Shown: piece after piece, positions 11,552 to 22,419 of the stretch
Numbering within the stretch: the stretch's first letter is position 1
Layout of the letters: every line of letters begins with the position of its first letter
Origin: Larix kaempferi
Taxonomy: Eukaryota > Streptophyta > Pinopsida > Pinales > Pinaceae
Assembly: GCA_027924585.1 (NCBI GenBank)
Contig: BSBM01000423.1
Location: 3,729,501 to 3,793,500, forward strand
Direction: 5' to 3'
DNA: 64,000 nt
Made by a program: the position numbers and the translations under genes
Notes under the pieces: model-generated
What the model saw: only the letters and a program-made list of their open reading frames with translations
Database searches by the model: none
What the model was told of the DNA's origin: nothing

Positions 11552-11865
11552 CTATAAACAATAATTTCCCAATACTAAAGATGAAAAATTCACAGGTTCG
11601 TTCTTTTCTTCCAACTGAGTAACTTTTTGTTTCATGTCAGGCTCTCTCAATACCTTAATATTATTCTGTTTATTTTGATAAGGAAACCACAGGTGAGACC
11701 AATCTGTTGCAAAATAACCGTTCAGTTTCGCAAACCAGTCCCTACTCAATATCATACCATAAGCTTTATGTATATCCACTACCATGATATCTATGAATTG
11801 AAAAACTCTTGGTTTAGCGGATAATCTAATGAGAACATCTTTCATTTTCCCTATGACTTTAAAAC
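11552..11865 (-). pseudogene. T1 protease, C-terminal half
   Basis: The motif DIMVVDIHKAYGMILSRDWFAKLNGYF is the C-terminal signature of plant Ty3 aspartic proteases (here named by its AYGMILSRDW core). The N-terminal half with the active site is at 30687-30760, on the far side of the C and S insertions. The frame on both sides of the insertions is compatible, so this was one domain before they landed. The stretch between it and the RNase H (11490-11550) is an unconserved linker. Confidence 0.8.
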
Positions 11866-11870
11866 TAGAT

Positions 11871-12652
11871 TGTTAGAATATTCCTATACTCCATCCTAGT
11901 CCTACCATCATTTCAGTTATTTTCATTATCAGTCTTCCATGCATTTCTACATTTAGCATGCATTCTACATGCATGCATCACAGTCATCAGTCCCAGCACC
12001 TAGCCCTTAGTTAGCTAGCCCCCTGGAGCTTCTCTTAGATCATTTTTAGCCTTCCTAGATAGGGAGGTGCCCACTTCTCATCCACCACTTGAGAAGTGCA
12101 CCTTTTCTCACCTATCACTCCTATTGTACTTCAGTTAGTTGAGTTATCATCAGTTCTTTCCTTGATTTAAGGCTACACTGACTCTCAATTGACTGTATCA
12201 CTCCAATGGACCTCCGATGAGACTTGACTGCCCATTCTGGCTCCATATAGCTCCTCATGCGCCCTCCACTCAGCCTCCTTCATTCAATTAGTGCCTGCCA
12301 GTTACACCTACCACACTCAGTTAGACTCAGTTTGACTGATGGTTGAGATTTACTTGTGCATTGATGACTCCATCGATGATAAGATAGAATTCTAGTTGTG
12401 CTTTGATGACACTCCACTGATTTTGGATCTATCCATGCAGGCTAATTCGAATCACACCTAGTGTATTTGAATCCTGAGCATTGTATAATTACTGTTTTAC
12501 TATTTCGATTAATGTAACATGTGTAATTATTCTACCTCTATTTGAGCTCCTTTGGATCTATGTTCTACTGCTCTATTCTTCTTCTATTATTCCTGAATTC
12601 TTTCATTGTGAGGTTTACATCATCTCTTGGATCTACTGTGAGCATTTTCACA
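11871..12652 (+). repeat. C left LTR
   Basis: 782 bp, paired with 28179-28979. Both begin with TGTTAGRATATTCCTATACTCC and end at TCACA. A cluster of CATGCA (RY) motifs lies at 11938-11980. Confidence 0.93.
11938..11980. promoter_or_regulatory. RY-motif (CATGCA) cluster in C left LTR
   Basis: Several overlapping CATGCA/TGCATG hexamers occur here, including CATGCATGCATC. RY elements are bound by plant B3 factors of the ABI3/FUS3/LEC2 group. The position, 70 bp into the LTR, is in the presumed U3 promoter part. The right LTR has a longer cluster. Confidence 0.45.
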
Positions 12653-12665
12653 TGGCATCAGAGCC
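12653..12665 (+). other. C primer binding site (tRNA-Met)
   Basis: TGGCATCAGAGCC starts at the LTR boundary. It is the tRNA-Met site with one transition compared with E1 and E2. Confidence 0.9.
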
Positions 12666-12772
12666 ATTTGAGAGTATATTCTACCTCCATTCTTGAGAGT
12701 TTTTTGCAGGTATTTCGAAGTTCCAGCAGTAGTATCAAAAGTTTCACCTTTGCACTCGTTCCAGCAGTCAAG

Positions 12773-13463
12773 ATGAGCAATTCGAATGCTCCTTCCTCTC
12801 CTACGATCCTCACTCCCTTCAATTACTTTCAATGGAAGATTGAGATGAAATTACACTTGTGTAATAGATGGGCTATCTAGATTGGTTTTTGAAAAGGATC
12901 CCATACCACATGTAGTTGTGGAGAAAACCAAGCATCTAAATAAAATGGATGAAGCTTTTGGGTTCATATGCCTTCATATGTCTAAAGATCTATTGTTTCA
13001 TGTGGAAGGATTGAAGCCTCAAAATGAGTTATAGAAAAAATTTGAGAGTCTTTTTGGCAAACAAGATGGGCTAAGAGGCCACATTCTCAAAAATGAATTG
13101 GTTTCCCTACAACCTAGCAATTTTGAGAGCATTCAAGAATTCTTCTCAAAATTTAAGAAATTGGTTTTGCAATGCAAGCGTCATCACTAAAATTGATGAA
13201 CAATTGTTGCTCTCCATTCTGAGCAAACTAGGATCTCAGTTTTCAGTCTTTGTATCTACCTTCCATTATGGACGAATGTCAATCCCTAGATGGAAGTTTC
13301 CAACCTTAGAAGTCTTCACTGATGCTCTCATTCAAGAAGAGGACAAATTGATTCAAATGGGTGCCATCAAGGCCTCCAAAGATCAAGCTCTTCTAGCTGG
13401 AGGAGCAAGTGGGACGAATGTGAAAGGGACGTAAAAAGACAAGGATAAGAAGCCATCTAAATC
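12773..13463 (+). pseudogene. C Gag, N-terminal part (broken by G)
   Basis: The start ATG at 12773 gives MSNSNAPSSPTILTPFNYFQWKIEMKLHL-type sequence, a typical copia Gag N-terminus (tryptophan of FQWK in place). A stop follows RWAI. Further on, in other frames, SKDLLFHVEG-like, FGKQDGLRG and VSLQPSNFESIQEFFSKFKKLVLQCK segments match UBN2-type Gag. Element G interrupts the lysine-rich tail at 13469. The remainder continues at 26942. Confidence 0.78.
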
Positions 13464-13468
13464 CAAGC
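13464..13468. repeat. target-site duplication of G, left copy
   Basis: CAAGC here is matched exactly by 26937-26941 on the far side of G. Confidence 0.95.
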
Positions 13469-15072
13469 TGTTGGGCCCAAGTTGAAGTAAATTTTTGGTA
13501 ACAATTTTGGAGATTGAGCTGAGTGCAGCTCATAAAGATAAATTTTGTTTAAATGTTAAGGACGTTGCGAAGCTGTACGCAGCATCAAAGTTTTGATCAT
13601 GCTGCGAGGTTGTACATAGCACCCAGATTTTGGAAGCACCATGAAGACCAGCGCTGCGAGGAAGCAGTACTGCGAAGCAGTTAGGCCACGTGGAACCAGC
13701 AAGGCGGAGTGCTGGACAAGGATAAGGTGCAGGTACCGGAGGAACCCGTAGCAGTCTATTTTTGAAAAGATGCTCCAGAAGTGCCGAGTGGCGGGCACGA
13801 ACAAATCAGGAAGGCGGCCAATACACGATTTTGTTGAGGAAAGCGACGTCTTGGCATGCTTGGTGGGTGAAACCGTTAGAGATAAATGGTTTGACGGAAG
13901 CATCCTATTGGCACGCGTGCAACGGGAAGGCTGATAGCGACAGAATGAAGATGTGGAGAACCGCCATGACGAAGCAGACGCTACCAGATGCCAGCAAGCC
14001 GGTTTAAGGAAACCGGCACAGTTTTGTAAACCCTTCGGGTTTTGGTTTTAGGTCTTCGATGTTGTAAAGACATGACCTGTGGGCATGATCTATAAAAGAA
14101 GACAATTTTGTATGGGATGGGGTTACAGCTAGCGGGATTAGGACTTTTTGTATTGTAAAATCTCTTGAGTCGAGAAGATTGTAAAGGATCTGCAGCTGTG
14201 TGCGTAGAGTCCTATTTTTGAGAGGAAGGATAGTCTGCAGCTGAGTGTGCAGACTAAGAACGGTTGTCTCCATCCCTTGTTAAAGAAATATATTACCAAC
14301 TATTCTTGTGGACGTAGCTTCCCACCCAGGGGAGTGAACCACATTAAATCCCATGTTGTACGATTGTGTTTTATGAATGAATGAGTATTTGTGCTGTCTA
14401 TAATTGAATGTCTAAATGTTTCTTTGCATACTCTTATGAGAGAGCTTTTATATGCATTTGCCATTAGAAGGAATATGCAAATGATATGTTAAGTTCTATA
14501 TGAACAGATGATTAATGCACATTTAGCATAGTGTTTGAAGACGATGAATCAATCATTTGGTTAAACACTTTCTTAGATGCAGTAGAAGAATGCTTAATAG
14601 TTGGATTGTATAGTCATATATGCTCAATTCATAGCTTCCTGACATAACGAATGAATGATTAGAAGAATAGTCAGTTAAGTGCCTGAATGAGTGGATGAAT
14701 GATATTCATTTCAGTGCGGAAGTGTTTTCCAATATAATCCAAGTATAGAATAAGCTACATTGTTTGCAGCTTTGGGAGAAGTCTCGTGATAGAAGAACAT
14801 AGTGGTGCGGACCGCAGCGTTGTCCATCGCTGCGCAGTCTCACCTCGCAGCACATACTCCCTGTTGTGCTATGAGTAAGTCTGCCCAAGAAACTGATCAC
14901 TTACTGTGGAAACCTGATTCCACAGTACCCCATAGATACACCTCGGGTGAGACCTCAGCCTGCTTGCAGGTTGTTGCCAAAAGGGCTAGTGCGAAGGGGT
15001 TTTGTTGGTCCAAGGGGAAACAGCAAAGAACTTGGGTATTATAAAAAACCTTTGGGTCATTTATAGCCAACA
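13469..15072 (+). repeat. G left (5') LTR
   Basis: 1604 bp, direct repeat of 25332-26936. A TATA box (tataaaag) is at 14091-14098 and has a counterpart at 25954-25961. The differences between the two LTRs that I can see are mostly transitions. Confidence 0.95.
14091..14098 (+). promoter_or_regulatory. G LTR TATA box
   Basis: TATAAAAG within gatctataaaagaagac, conserved in both LTRs; the likely start of the G genomic RNA lies about 30 bp downstream. Confidence 0.7.
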
Positions 15073-15074
15073 AA

Positions 15075-15092
15075 TGGTTCCGTTTCCATGCT
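15075..15092 (+). other. G primer binding site (candidate)
   Basis: TGGTTCCGTTTCCATGCT begins two bases after the LTR end, the expected position. I cannot assign the tRNA securely. Confidence 0.65.
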
Positions 15093-15115
15093 AGAATCCG
15101 TGATCAGTTACAATC

Positions 15116-15625
15116 ATGATCTGTGACGAAGAATACCAGTTCCCGGAAGGCTCTGACAACTGGCATCCTGAAAAGATAGAAAATCAAGCTTGGTGGGATA
15201 AGACCATAAGAGACTTTAAAAGGAAAGAGAATAGACATCCGCGTCTAAGTGACACACAGTGGTCAGATAAATATATGTTGGACGATATTCACGAGAATTT
15301 CTGGGCATCATTCCCAAATGAGCTGCATACGTGGATCTCGCGGCTCGCAGAGAAGAAAACTTGTTTTCAAGGAGGACTTCCTATAGAGTGGAATCCTGAG
15401 CTCACAATGCATCTCAAAGCGATACACAGCCCATTGACATGCGTAGCTGATTTTTGGGTCGGTCATATGCTAGAAGGCTTTGTAATAGAATTTGTTGTAG
15501 ACACACTCAAATCCTACAGCCAAGCAGAAGCACACTTTTTCAGAGGATTCCAAGGTAAGTTACTGAACAATCTCAGTCTATATATTAAGATGCTGTTAGC
15601 TGAGAAAGGTGTTTCAAGAATGTAG
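15116..15625 (+). CDS. G N-terminal ORF of unknown function
   Basis: A 169-codon ORF starts 40 bp after the primer binding site (MICDEEYQFPEGSDNW) and ends at a TAG 20 bp before the next Gag frame. It is rich in Trp and acidic residues and has no zinc knuckle or obvious membrane segment. I do not recognise a domain. By position it is a Gag-leader or the first part of a matrix-like region, and the stop may be a decayed codon joining it to the Gag that follows. Unlike most of G it contains no internal stop. Confidence 0.5.
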   Translation: MICDEEYQFPEGSDNWHPEKIENQAWWDKTIRDFKRKENRHPRLSDTQWSDKYMLDDIHENFWASFPNELHTWISRLAEKKTCFQGGLPIEWNPELTMHLKAIHSPLTCVADFWVGHMLEGFVIEFVVDTLKSYSQAEAHFFRGFQGKLLNNLSLYIKMLLAEKGVSRM

Positions 15626-15645
15626 TAAGATTTTCAAAATTTGTC

Positions 15646-16671
15646 ATGGTAAACAGTATATTTAGTGATTCTGACGAAGATACTCATAATCTTAGAAGTG
15701 GCAAGAGAAATAAATTTAGTAAGAATCCTGGAGACCCTCGACTCCACATAGATACCAAGATCCCTTGTGACCTTGACAACAAAGTCGCACCACCATTTAA
15801 CCCAGAAAACCTGCCGGCTGTAGAAACCTTGCCACCATTATCGCAGAACCCATCCGCTACGCAGCCCACCCCGCAGATTATTCAGCCTAGTCCATATCTT
15901 ATGATAGTCCCATTTGTTTTCACTGCAAAGATCCCCTTACAGTAGTTGCACACTAATCCAGGAGCTCCACCACCTAATAGGACAATGGAAAACACACATA
16001 TGAAGTTACCTATATTCAAAGGAACTGGCCTAGAAGACCTTGACCAACATTGGTTCCTTTGCGAAGCTATATGGAGTGTAAGACAAATCCATGATGATGG
16101 CGGAAAGAGAGCACAACTCATCACTACTTTTAGTGACAGAGCTTTACATTGGTTCATGAAATACTCTAACATACAGCCGAGAACCCTCACAGAAATTAAA
16201 GTTGTGCTCATAGCTGAGTTTAAGAAACCCAAATCTGAATCTCAATGTATAACCGAGTTGAAAGAAATAAAGCAGAAACCGACTGAAACAATATGGGAGT
16301 TTGATCAGAAGTTCAAGACCCTATTAGACCAAGTAAGCTTTGTTATAGCTCCGGAACAACACAAGGAATGGTTCATTGCTGCGTTGTTGCCTCACATTAG
16401 ATTACCATTGATGCAACAGAGGGTTATGTCACAGGCAGAGGCCTTAGAGATTGTAATGAATTTAGAGGCTTCGCCGATTAGTGACACTAGTTCTGGGATG
16501 TCTCAGATCCAGAACCAGCTAACCACCCTGACACTAGAGCTGCAAAGCATGAAAAATGGCAAAGAGCAAAGGTATGAACCTAGACATGAGGTCTGGTGTA
16601 CAAGTTGCAAAGGAGAAGGCCATGACCGGGAGCATTTCCCATTATTCCTAGTGGTGCACCCAACCCATTAA
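15646..16671 (+). pseudogene. G Gag capsid region
   Basis: Ty3-type Gag that would form the particle shell. A proline-rich N-terminus is interrupted by a TAG at 15943. The capsid core follows: LPIFKGTGLEDLDQHWFLCEAIW, RAQLITTFSDRALHWF, LTEIKVVLIAEFKKPKSESQ, then a helix-rich part through EALEIVMNLEASP. This matches the retrotransposon Gag fold by its spaced Trp and Phe residues. The first zinc-knuckle-like box CTSCKGEGHDREHF has Phe in place of its final Cys. Confidence 0.82.
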
Positions 16672-17100
16672 ATCAAAATCAGGCCCCATGGTGTGAAATT
16701 TGTAGAACCATAGGACACAGACCTAAAGATTGCTATCTCCTACAGAAGTATGTGAAAACACCTAAAAATTTATAATGCACTTTCTGTAAATCAGTTGGAC
16801 ATGATGAATCCAACTGCCGCGCATATGAGCTAATGATGAAAGAAAACGGGATATGGACTCAATGAGAGGCACTGGCTTGTACCGCGTACAAGAAGATAAC
16901 CATCCCAAATAGGATAACATGCAATATGACCAACGAGGATATAGAGGTCGTGGTGCTGGATACCGTGGTAGAGGAAGAAATCCTATCCCGACGCAGGGAA
17001 GAGGCCATGGCCAGGTAATTTGCTATAATTGTGGCCAGCCAGGTCATGTATCTAGAGATTGTGTTAACCCATGCTCTAAATGCAATTATTGTAAATCATG
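16672..17100 (+). pseudogene. G Gag zinc-knuckle cluster (frameshifted)
   Basis: Three intact CX2CX4HX4C knuckles are visible: CEICRTIGHRPKDC (about 16692), CTFCKSVGHDESNC (about 16776) and CYNCGQPGHVSRDC (about 17020). An arginine/glycine-rich stretch (GYRGRGAGYRGRGR) precedes the last. The frame changes at least twice here relative to the capsid region. Such knuckles bind the genomic RNA for packaging. Four boxes in one Gag, counting the broken one upstream, is more than the one or two usual in Ty3. Confidence 0.8.
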
Positions 17101-17639
17101 AGCATGTTATTGAAGATTTCCCAATACTGGAGGTTGAAATGCAGAAAAGAAGACGGACGGATGCGCCAAACATGATTGTCCAGTGGATCACAGTGGAAAG
17201 TAGACCAATAGATCGGAGCATCAATGTGGTCACGCGCAGTGGCACTCAGACAGGCCACGATAGAGGAGTAGAAGCTTCCACGTTAGGGACGCCTCACACA
17301 AGCCAGAGCCCTCTTGAAACAATATGGATAAGGAAAGCTCCAGGAAAAATGCCTCCTCTTGACTTACAAAAGAACAAAGAAGTATTTGTCGACGCACAGG
17401 ATACCTTCAGAGAACTAGCAATAGAGTCGCAAAGGATCGTATCGCATGGTGAGATATCGCAGGTTGAAGACATACTTGTTTCTTATGACAAAACAAGCAC
17501 TGCGACCGATGTTAGCACTTCCGTTGCGCAGTTCCTACGGAGCTGCATGAAGCTACTTAAAAGTGAGAATGCCATTGTTGAGATGCAGAAGCTTATAAAC
17601 CAATATGAACCATAGACCAGAACATACACTGCTAATAGA

Positions 17640-18070
17640 GTAGTACATCACATAAGGAAGCATAAAAGAACGGGTCGAGAAATGAGGCTTACCGCACAGA
17701 TAGGATATTTTGAAATGGATGAAGTCATCCTTGATCTGGGATCAGTAGTAAATGTCTTGACTAAGTAGACATGGCAGCAGATGGGTCGACCAAATTTGCT
17801 ATAGTCACCTATCCAATTGAGAATGGCTAACCAAGAGAAAGTCATACATTATGGCTAGTTAGCAGATATAATAGTTGACATCAATGGAGTTCAAAGCCAT
17901 GCGGACTTTGAAGTTATCGAGATAGTGGATAATAGTCAACCTTTTCCTGCGCTCCTAGGAATTGATTGGGCTATTGATAACTTGGCTATCTTAGATTTGA
18001 AGACAAAGAAGATGATTTTTGAAGGAAATCATCTTAGGATCATCGCACCATTGGATCCTGCAGATGGTGA
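17640..18070 (+). pseudogene. G aspartic protease
   Basis: The active-site loop reads EVILDLGSVVNVLTK (Asp near 17733), a DLGS variant of the DTG/DSG motif. The C-terminal half reads FPALLGIDWAIDNLAILDLK, typical of Ty3 proteases. Stops at about 17766, 17802 and 17859 interrupt the domain between the two halves. It would cut Gag-Pol into its parts. The 17100-17640 stretch before it is low-complexity linker with a recognisable reading frame but no named domain. Confidence 0.8.
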
Positions 18071-18099
18071 CAGATACAGCGAGCCAATTCAGGAGGAAT

Positions 18100-19055
18100 C
18101 CAAGGCTCAAGATTTGGACCAATTATACCAGGTCATAGTGAACCAGGAAGATTACATTAATCCTACTGTGGATGGTACAATCAGCTGGAGATGCGACAGT
18201 TCCTACATCTCTGATTCGGAGGCAGGATTGGAAAATTGGCAAAGTCAGATGCATGAAGTATCATCAAGAAGGTGCGCGCAGCTTACAAAATCACTGCGCT
18301 GGATCAAGAAAGAGGTAAGTCCTATTCCCACATACGATGGTTCTGCTAATGTTTATACTTTTATCAAGGATTATACTACAGCTATCCCAGATGAGCACAG
18401 ATTACCAGCACTGGATATGGCATTGCGCAACACACGTGCCAGATGGTGGAATGCACATAAGCAGACATTGATCACTTGGGATCAATGCAGAATTAAGATG
18501 CAGATCCGGTTCACTGAAAGGTTTACTTTACCCTTTAAGAAGTTTAATGGACAGACAGACCCTAGCCAACATATTGAAGTCTATTCATAGGCATGGGTGG
18601 AAAGACCACCTACAAAATGGGTACATCTATTTATACATACATTGGACGAGGGTATTCCAAAGAAATGGTACCTAGACCTGGAGCTACGCAGCAAAACCAC
18701 TGATTGGGAGATGCTCACTGCGCGCTTCCAGAAGGACTTCAGTTTTGAATATGAGAACCCCTTGATCCATGATGCGTTATAGCTAATTAAGGAACACATA
18801 TTCAAGGAAGACTGTCCTCAAAGAAATATGACATTGGAGGAATTCTTCAGGGCAGATTGCGTCCCTACACACCTACAGTCAGAATGGAAGGAACACAAAG
18901 AACACCTTATTGAGTGTTACAACCTAGCTGAAGACATCGATGATAATGATGAGGAGGATCTGTGCAATATAGCCATACCAGAATCAGATGGTGCACGTGA
19001 CGTAGAAGGACCTCCGTTAGAAATCCCAGATATGAGTGGGCCAGTAAAAACTTAG
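18100..19055 (+). pseudogene. G second gag-like domain between protease and RT
   Basis: In the same frame as protease and RT lies a region reading PIPTYDGSANVYTFIKDY, LPALDMALRNTRARWWNAHK, WDQCRIKMQIRFTERF, then WVHLFIHTLDEGIPKKWYL and WEMLTARFQKDFSFEYENP. The spaced Trp-Trp and RF/W pattern is that of retrotransposon Gag capsid (compare HWF and EFKKP in the first Gag of G). TAG stops at 18588, 18780 and 19053 interrupt it. A gag-like domain inside Pol is unusual. It may be a duplicated capsid domain or a captured one. Identification is by pattern only. Confidence 0.6.
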
Positions 19056-19058
19056 AAA

Positions 19059-20150
19059 GTGAACATTGGCACAGACAAAGAGCCGAAGTTCGCAGCAATA
19101 GGAGACTATTGGGATGATCAGACTGTTGCAGAGATCATAGACACCTTTCATGAATATCAGGAACTGTTTCCAACTAAATTCACAGAAATGAAAGGCATTT
19201 TGGGAGACCTAGGGGTCATGAAAATACCTTTGCAGCCAGGTGCAAAGCCTATGAAGCAGAGACCGTATAGATTAAATCTGTGCTATAAAGAAAGAGTCCA
19301 CGCAGAGTTGGATAAGATGCTTGAAGCAGAAATCATTGAACCTATTGAGGAATTAGAGTGGATTAGTCCCATGGTTGTTCAAGACAAGAAATCGAAGGGT
19401 GAGATCAGGATTTGTGTGGATATCAGAAAACTGAATGATGCTTCCATGCACGACCCATTCCCTACTCCTTTCACGGACGAAGTGCTTGATAATGTTGGAG
19501 GGAATGAGGCCTATTCTTTTACTGATGGTTTTTTGGGATATCATCAGATAAGGATTGATCCAGCAGACAGGCATAAGACGACTTTTGCTACAGAATGGGG
19601 GTCTTTCCAGTACACAGTAATGCCGTTTGGTCTAAAGAACGCACCTACCATGTTTTCCAGAGTGGTCGTCGCAGCATTCAAAGAGTTTATGCATATGTTT
19701 CTCAAATCTTATTTTGATGATTGGACTATTTTTGGTCTATTGAGGAACCATTGTGCAAATCTTAGAATGATGCTTGAGAAATGTCAACAGCATCAAATTT
19801 TGTTAAATTTAAAGAAATGTATTTTTTGTGTTCCTTATGGGATTTTACTTGGGCACATTGTTTGTAAGCAAGGATTGATGGTGGATCCTATGAATATTTC
19901 CATTATTGTAAACTTGCCAACACCAAATTCAATTAAGATGTTGCGCTCTACATTAGGCCATATGGGATACTACAGGAAATTTATAAAGGGTTATGCGCAG
20001 ATAACCGCAGCAATGGAAAAGCTGCTGAAGAAAGACGCACCGTTCATTTGGAATGCAAAATGCGAACAAGGCTTTGATACACTAAAAGAAAAGATGGTTA
20101 CTACGTCGATTCTAGTCTTCCCAGACTGGACGAAGCCATTCCATGTCCAT
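19059..20150 (+). pseudogene. G Ty3 reverse transcriptase
   Basis: The domain is nearly complete and has no stop inside. Motifs in order: MKIPLQPGAKPMKQRPYRL, WISPMVVQDKKSKGEIRICVD, YSFTDGFLGYHQIRI, TEWGSFQYTVMPFGLKNAPTMF, catalytic KSYFDDWTIFG (YFDD near 19715) and GILLGHIVCKQGLMVDPMNI. The thumb follows with LRSTLGHMGYYRKFIKGYA. Length and order match Ty3 RTs. It would copy the RNA into cDNA. The upstream TAG at 19053 separates it from protease. Confidence 0.92.
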
Positions 20151-20560
20151 GTTGAGGAATCATGCATTGCCTTAGGAATCATATTAGCTCAGCCAGAAGA
20201 AGGAGGTATTGGCCACCCTATTGCATTCTCGAGAAGGAAACTCTCAACAGCAGAGAAGAATTATACTACTACCGAGAGGGAAGGCCTTGCAATGGTATAT
20301 TCACTATAGAAATTCAGACATTACTTGCTTGGTGCGCACTTCCTTATGCTCATTGACCATTCTGCATTGAAATACCTGGTCAATAAGCTAGTGTTACGGG
20401 GACATATATGCAGATGGCTACTTCTATTCCAAGAATATGACTTTGAGATTATTGTTAAGCCAGGAAAACTGAATTTAGGGCCTGATCATCTGTCAAGGAT
20501 TGAGTCAGGAGAAGAGTCGGCGAACATTGAATATAGTCTTCCTGATGCGTAGCTATTTGC
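20100..20560 (+). pseudogene. G RNase H
   Basis: The Ty3 RNase H follows RT with FHVHVEESCIALGIILAQP, PIAFSRRKLSTAEKNYTTTEREGLAMVYSL, a TAG at 20307-20309 where Gln is normally found, then KFRHYLLGAHFLMLIDHSALKYL. The first catalytic Asp (usually in the VxxDAS motif) appears as Glu in HVEESC. A second TAG at 20550 follows the LSRIESGEES linker. No archaeal-type second RNase H is visible in G, which separates it from T1 and P. Confidence 0.82.
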
Positions 20561-21854
20561 CATACAGGTTGCTGATGATTATTATAAGGATATCATTAAT
20601 TTCCTAACAACAGGGCTGGCACCGCAGGAATTCTCTATCAGGCAAAAGAAACAGTTAGTTGTGTGTGCCGCAGAATTCACTATAATTGCAGGTCATTTAT
20701 ACAAACTTAGACCGGATGAAGTCCTGCGCAAATGCGTACTAGAACATGAGAAACCATTTGTTCTAGTAGACGCGCATTCAGGGATCACGGGAGGTCACTA
20801 TGCAAGAAGATCCACCGCACAGAAGATACTACGTGCAGGGCTATGGTGACCTACAATCCACAAAGATTCCAAAGAACACTGTAGGAACTGTGATGTTTTC
20901 CAGATGACAGGTAAACCTTCACGAAGAGATGAGATGCCATTAAATCCACAGTTGAACTTGCAGGCATTTGAAAAATGGGCAATTGATTTTGTGGGTTCTA
21001 TAAACCCACCAGGAAAAAGAACTAGTGCAAGGTATATTATCACTAGTACGGATTACCTCACCAGATGGGCAGAAGCAAAGCCAGTAAAGGACTCTAGCGC
21101 CAGTACTACTGCGCAGTTCATTTTTGAAGAAATATTGTCAAGATTTGGCTGTCCGAAGATTTTGATGAGTGACCAAGGTACTCACTTTTTTAACAAGACC
21201 ATTGAAGCACTTATAGAGAAATTCCACATTCGTCATCAACACAGTACTCCATATCATCCACAGGCGAATGGTACTGTTGAGGATTTCAATAAAATTCTGG
21301 AAAACGCACTCACTAAAATCTGCAATGTAAATAGAGATGATTGGGATCTATGCGTCTCCTCTATGTTATAGGCATATAGGACTACATGCAAGAAATTGAC
21401 AGGACATACACCTTTTCAGTTGGATTATGGGCAGGAAGCTATAATGTCAATGGAATATATTGTCCCTAGTTTAAGGATTGTTGTGTTCACAGGAATGGCA
21501 GACCGTGCAGCATTAGAAGAAAGGTTACTACACCTTGTTGGGTTGGAGGAAGATCGTTTCATTGCTGGCTTCCACCAGCAAGTTCAGAAAGATCGTGAGA
21601 AAGCTTGGCATGATCGCCATATAAAGAACAAGTGCTTTCAGGTAGGTGACCTAGTCCTCCTGCATGATAGTAAATTCATGAAATTTCCTGGTAAATTTAA
21701 GATGCATTGGCTTGGCCCATATATTGTGATACATGTTACTAACACTGGTGCAGTCTAGTTAGCCAATTTAGCTAGCGATACTCTACCAACATTGATAAAT
21801 GGAAGCAGGCTAAAGTTGTATCATGACAGCGTTGCTTCGCAAAACCTTGGATAA
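20560..21854 (+). pseudogene. G integrase
   Basis: The zinc-binding region HSGITGGHYARRS...HCRNCDVF carries His-His-Cys-Cys. The catalytic core has Asp in [12 protein letters not shown], Asp in MSDQGTHFF and Glu in [11 protein letters not shown], the complete D-D-E triad. The C-terminal GPY module is HWLGPYIVIHV. Stops are a TGA at 20847 where Trp is expected, TAG at 21369 where Trp is expected, and TAG at 21756. The natural end is a TAA at 21852-21854. Without the three stops it would be a normal Ty3 integrase. Confidence 0.9.
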
Positions 21855-22419
21855 CAAGTGGAGGAAAAGATTTCTAAGTGTCAAGTACAGTTGAAATTGG
21901 ACACTAGAAATGTAAAAAAGTCTGTATATGTATGATAGGTAGAACAATGTGTGTATCACGCAGCACTGCTAAAGTTGCGCGGGGAACAAAAAAAGAAGAA
22001 GAAAAAGGAAACCGCGCAGTTGAAAAGTATGACACTGTGAAGTAGCTGCGCAGGACCACAGATGGCTTGCCGTACAGCTCGGCACAATACTCAGAAAAAT
22101 AGCCATTACATATCTTTTTTATAAAAATAGCCGTTATATGATTGTTACAACAAACCGCTCGAGCATTTAAAGGGAAGATAGTTGTTCTGAACACACTGGT
22201 GATGGAAGGGACCGAAGGATTCATTCAAATTGGCCAACGGAAACCTCATTAAATGCTCATCTAGTTGTTGGAAGGCACGGGGAGGACCCAGCTGCGCCTA
22301 TAAATAACACCACTCCAAGACTTGCGGGCATTACCAGAAACTTAGAATTTTCTTGCGATCATTCCCTAAGCTAATATCCATCTATCATCTGACTATCACA
22401 GTCGTTAGTTAACCATTTA
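21855..22419 (+). other. G spacer between pol and additional ORF
   Basis: 565 bp with no conserved coding frame. A TATA box (ctataaata, 22298-22306) lies about 120 bp before the additional ORF and suggests a separate promoter. Confidence 0.6.
22298..22306 (+). promoter_or_regulatory. candidate TATA box of the G additional ORF
   Basis: CTATAAATA, a consensus plant TATA box, 114 bp before the ATG at 22420 and well inside the element, far from the LTR promoters. Confidence 0.5.

Noticed and set aside
14004-14273. Minus-strand ORF in both LTRs of G (also 25867-26136)
   Set aside because: It is conserved only because the LTRs are duplicates; it is antisense to the promoter region and has no domain.
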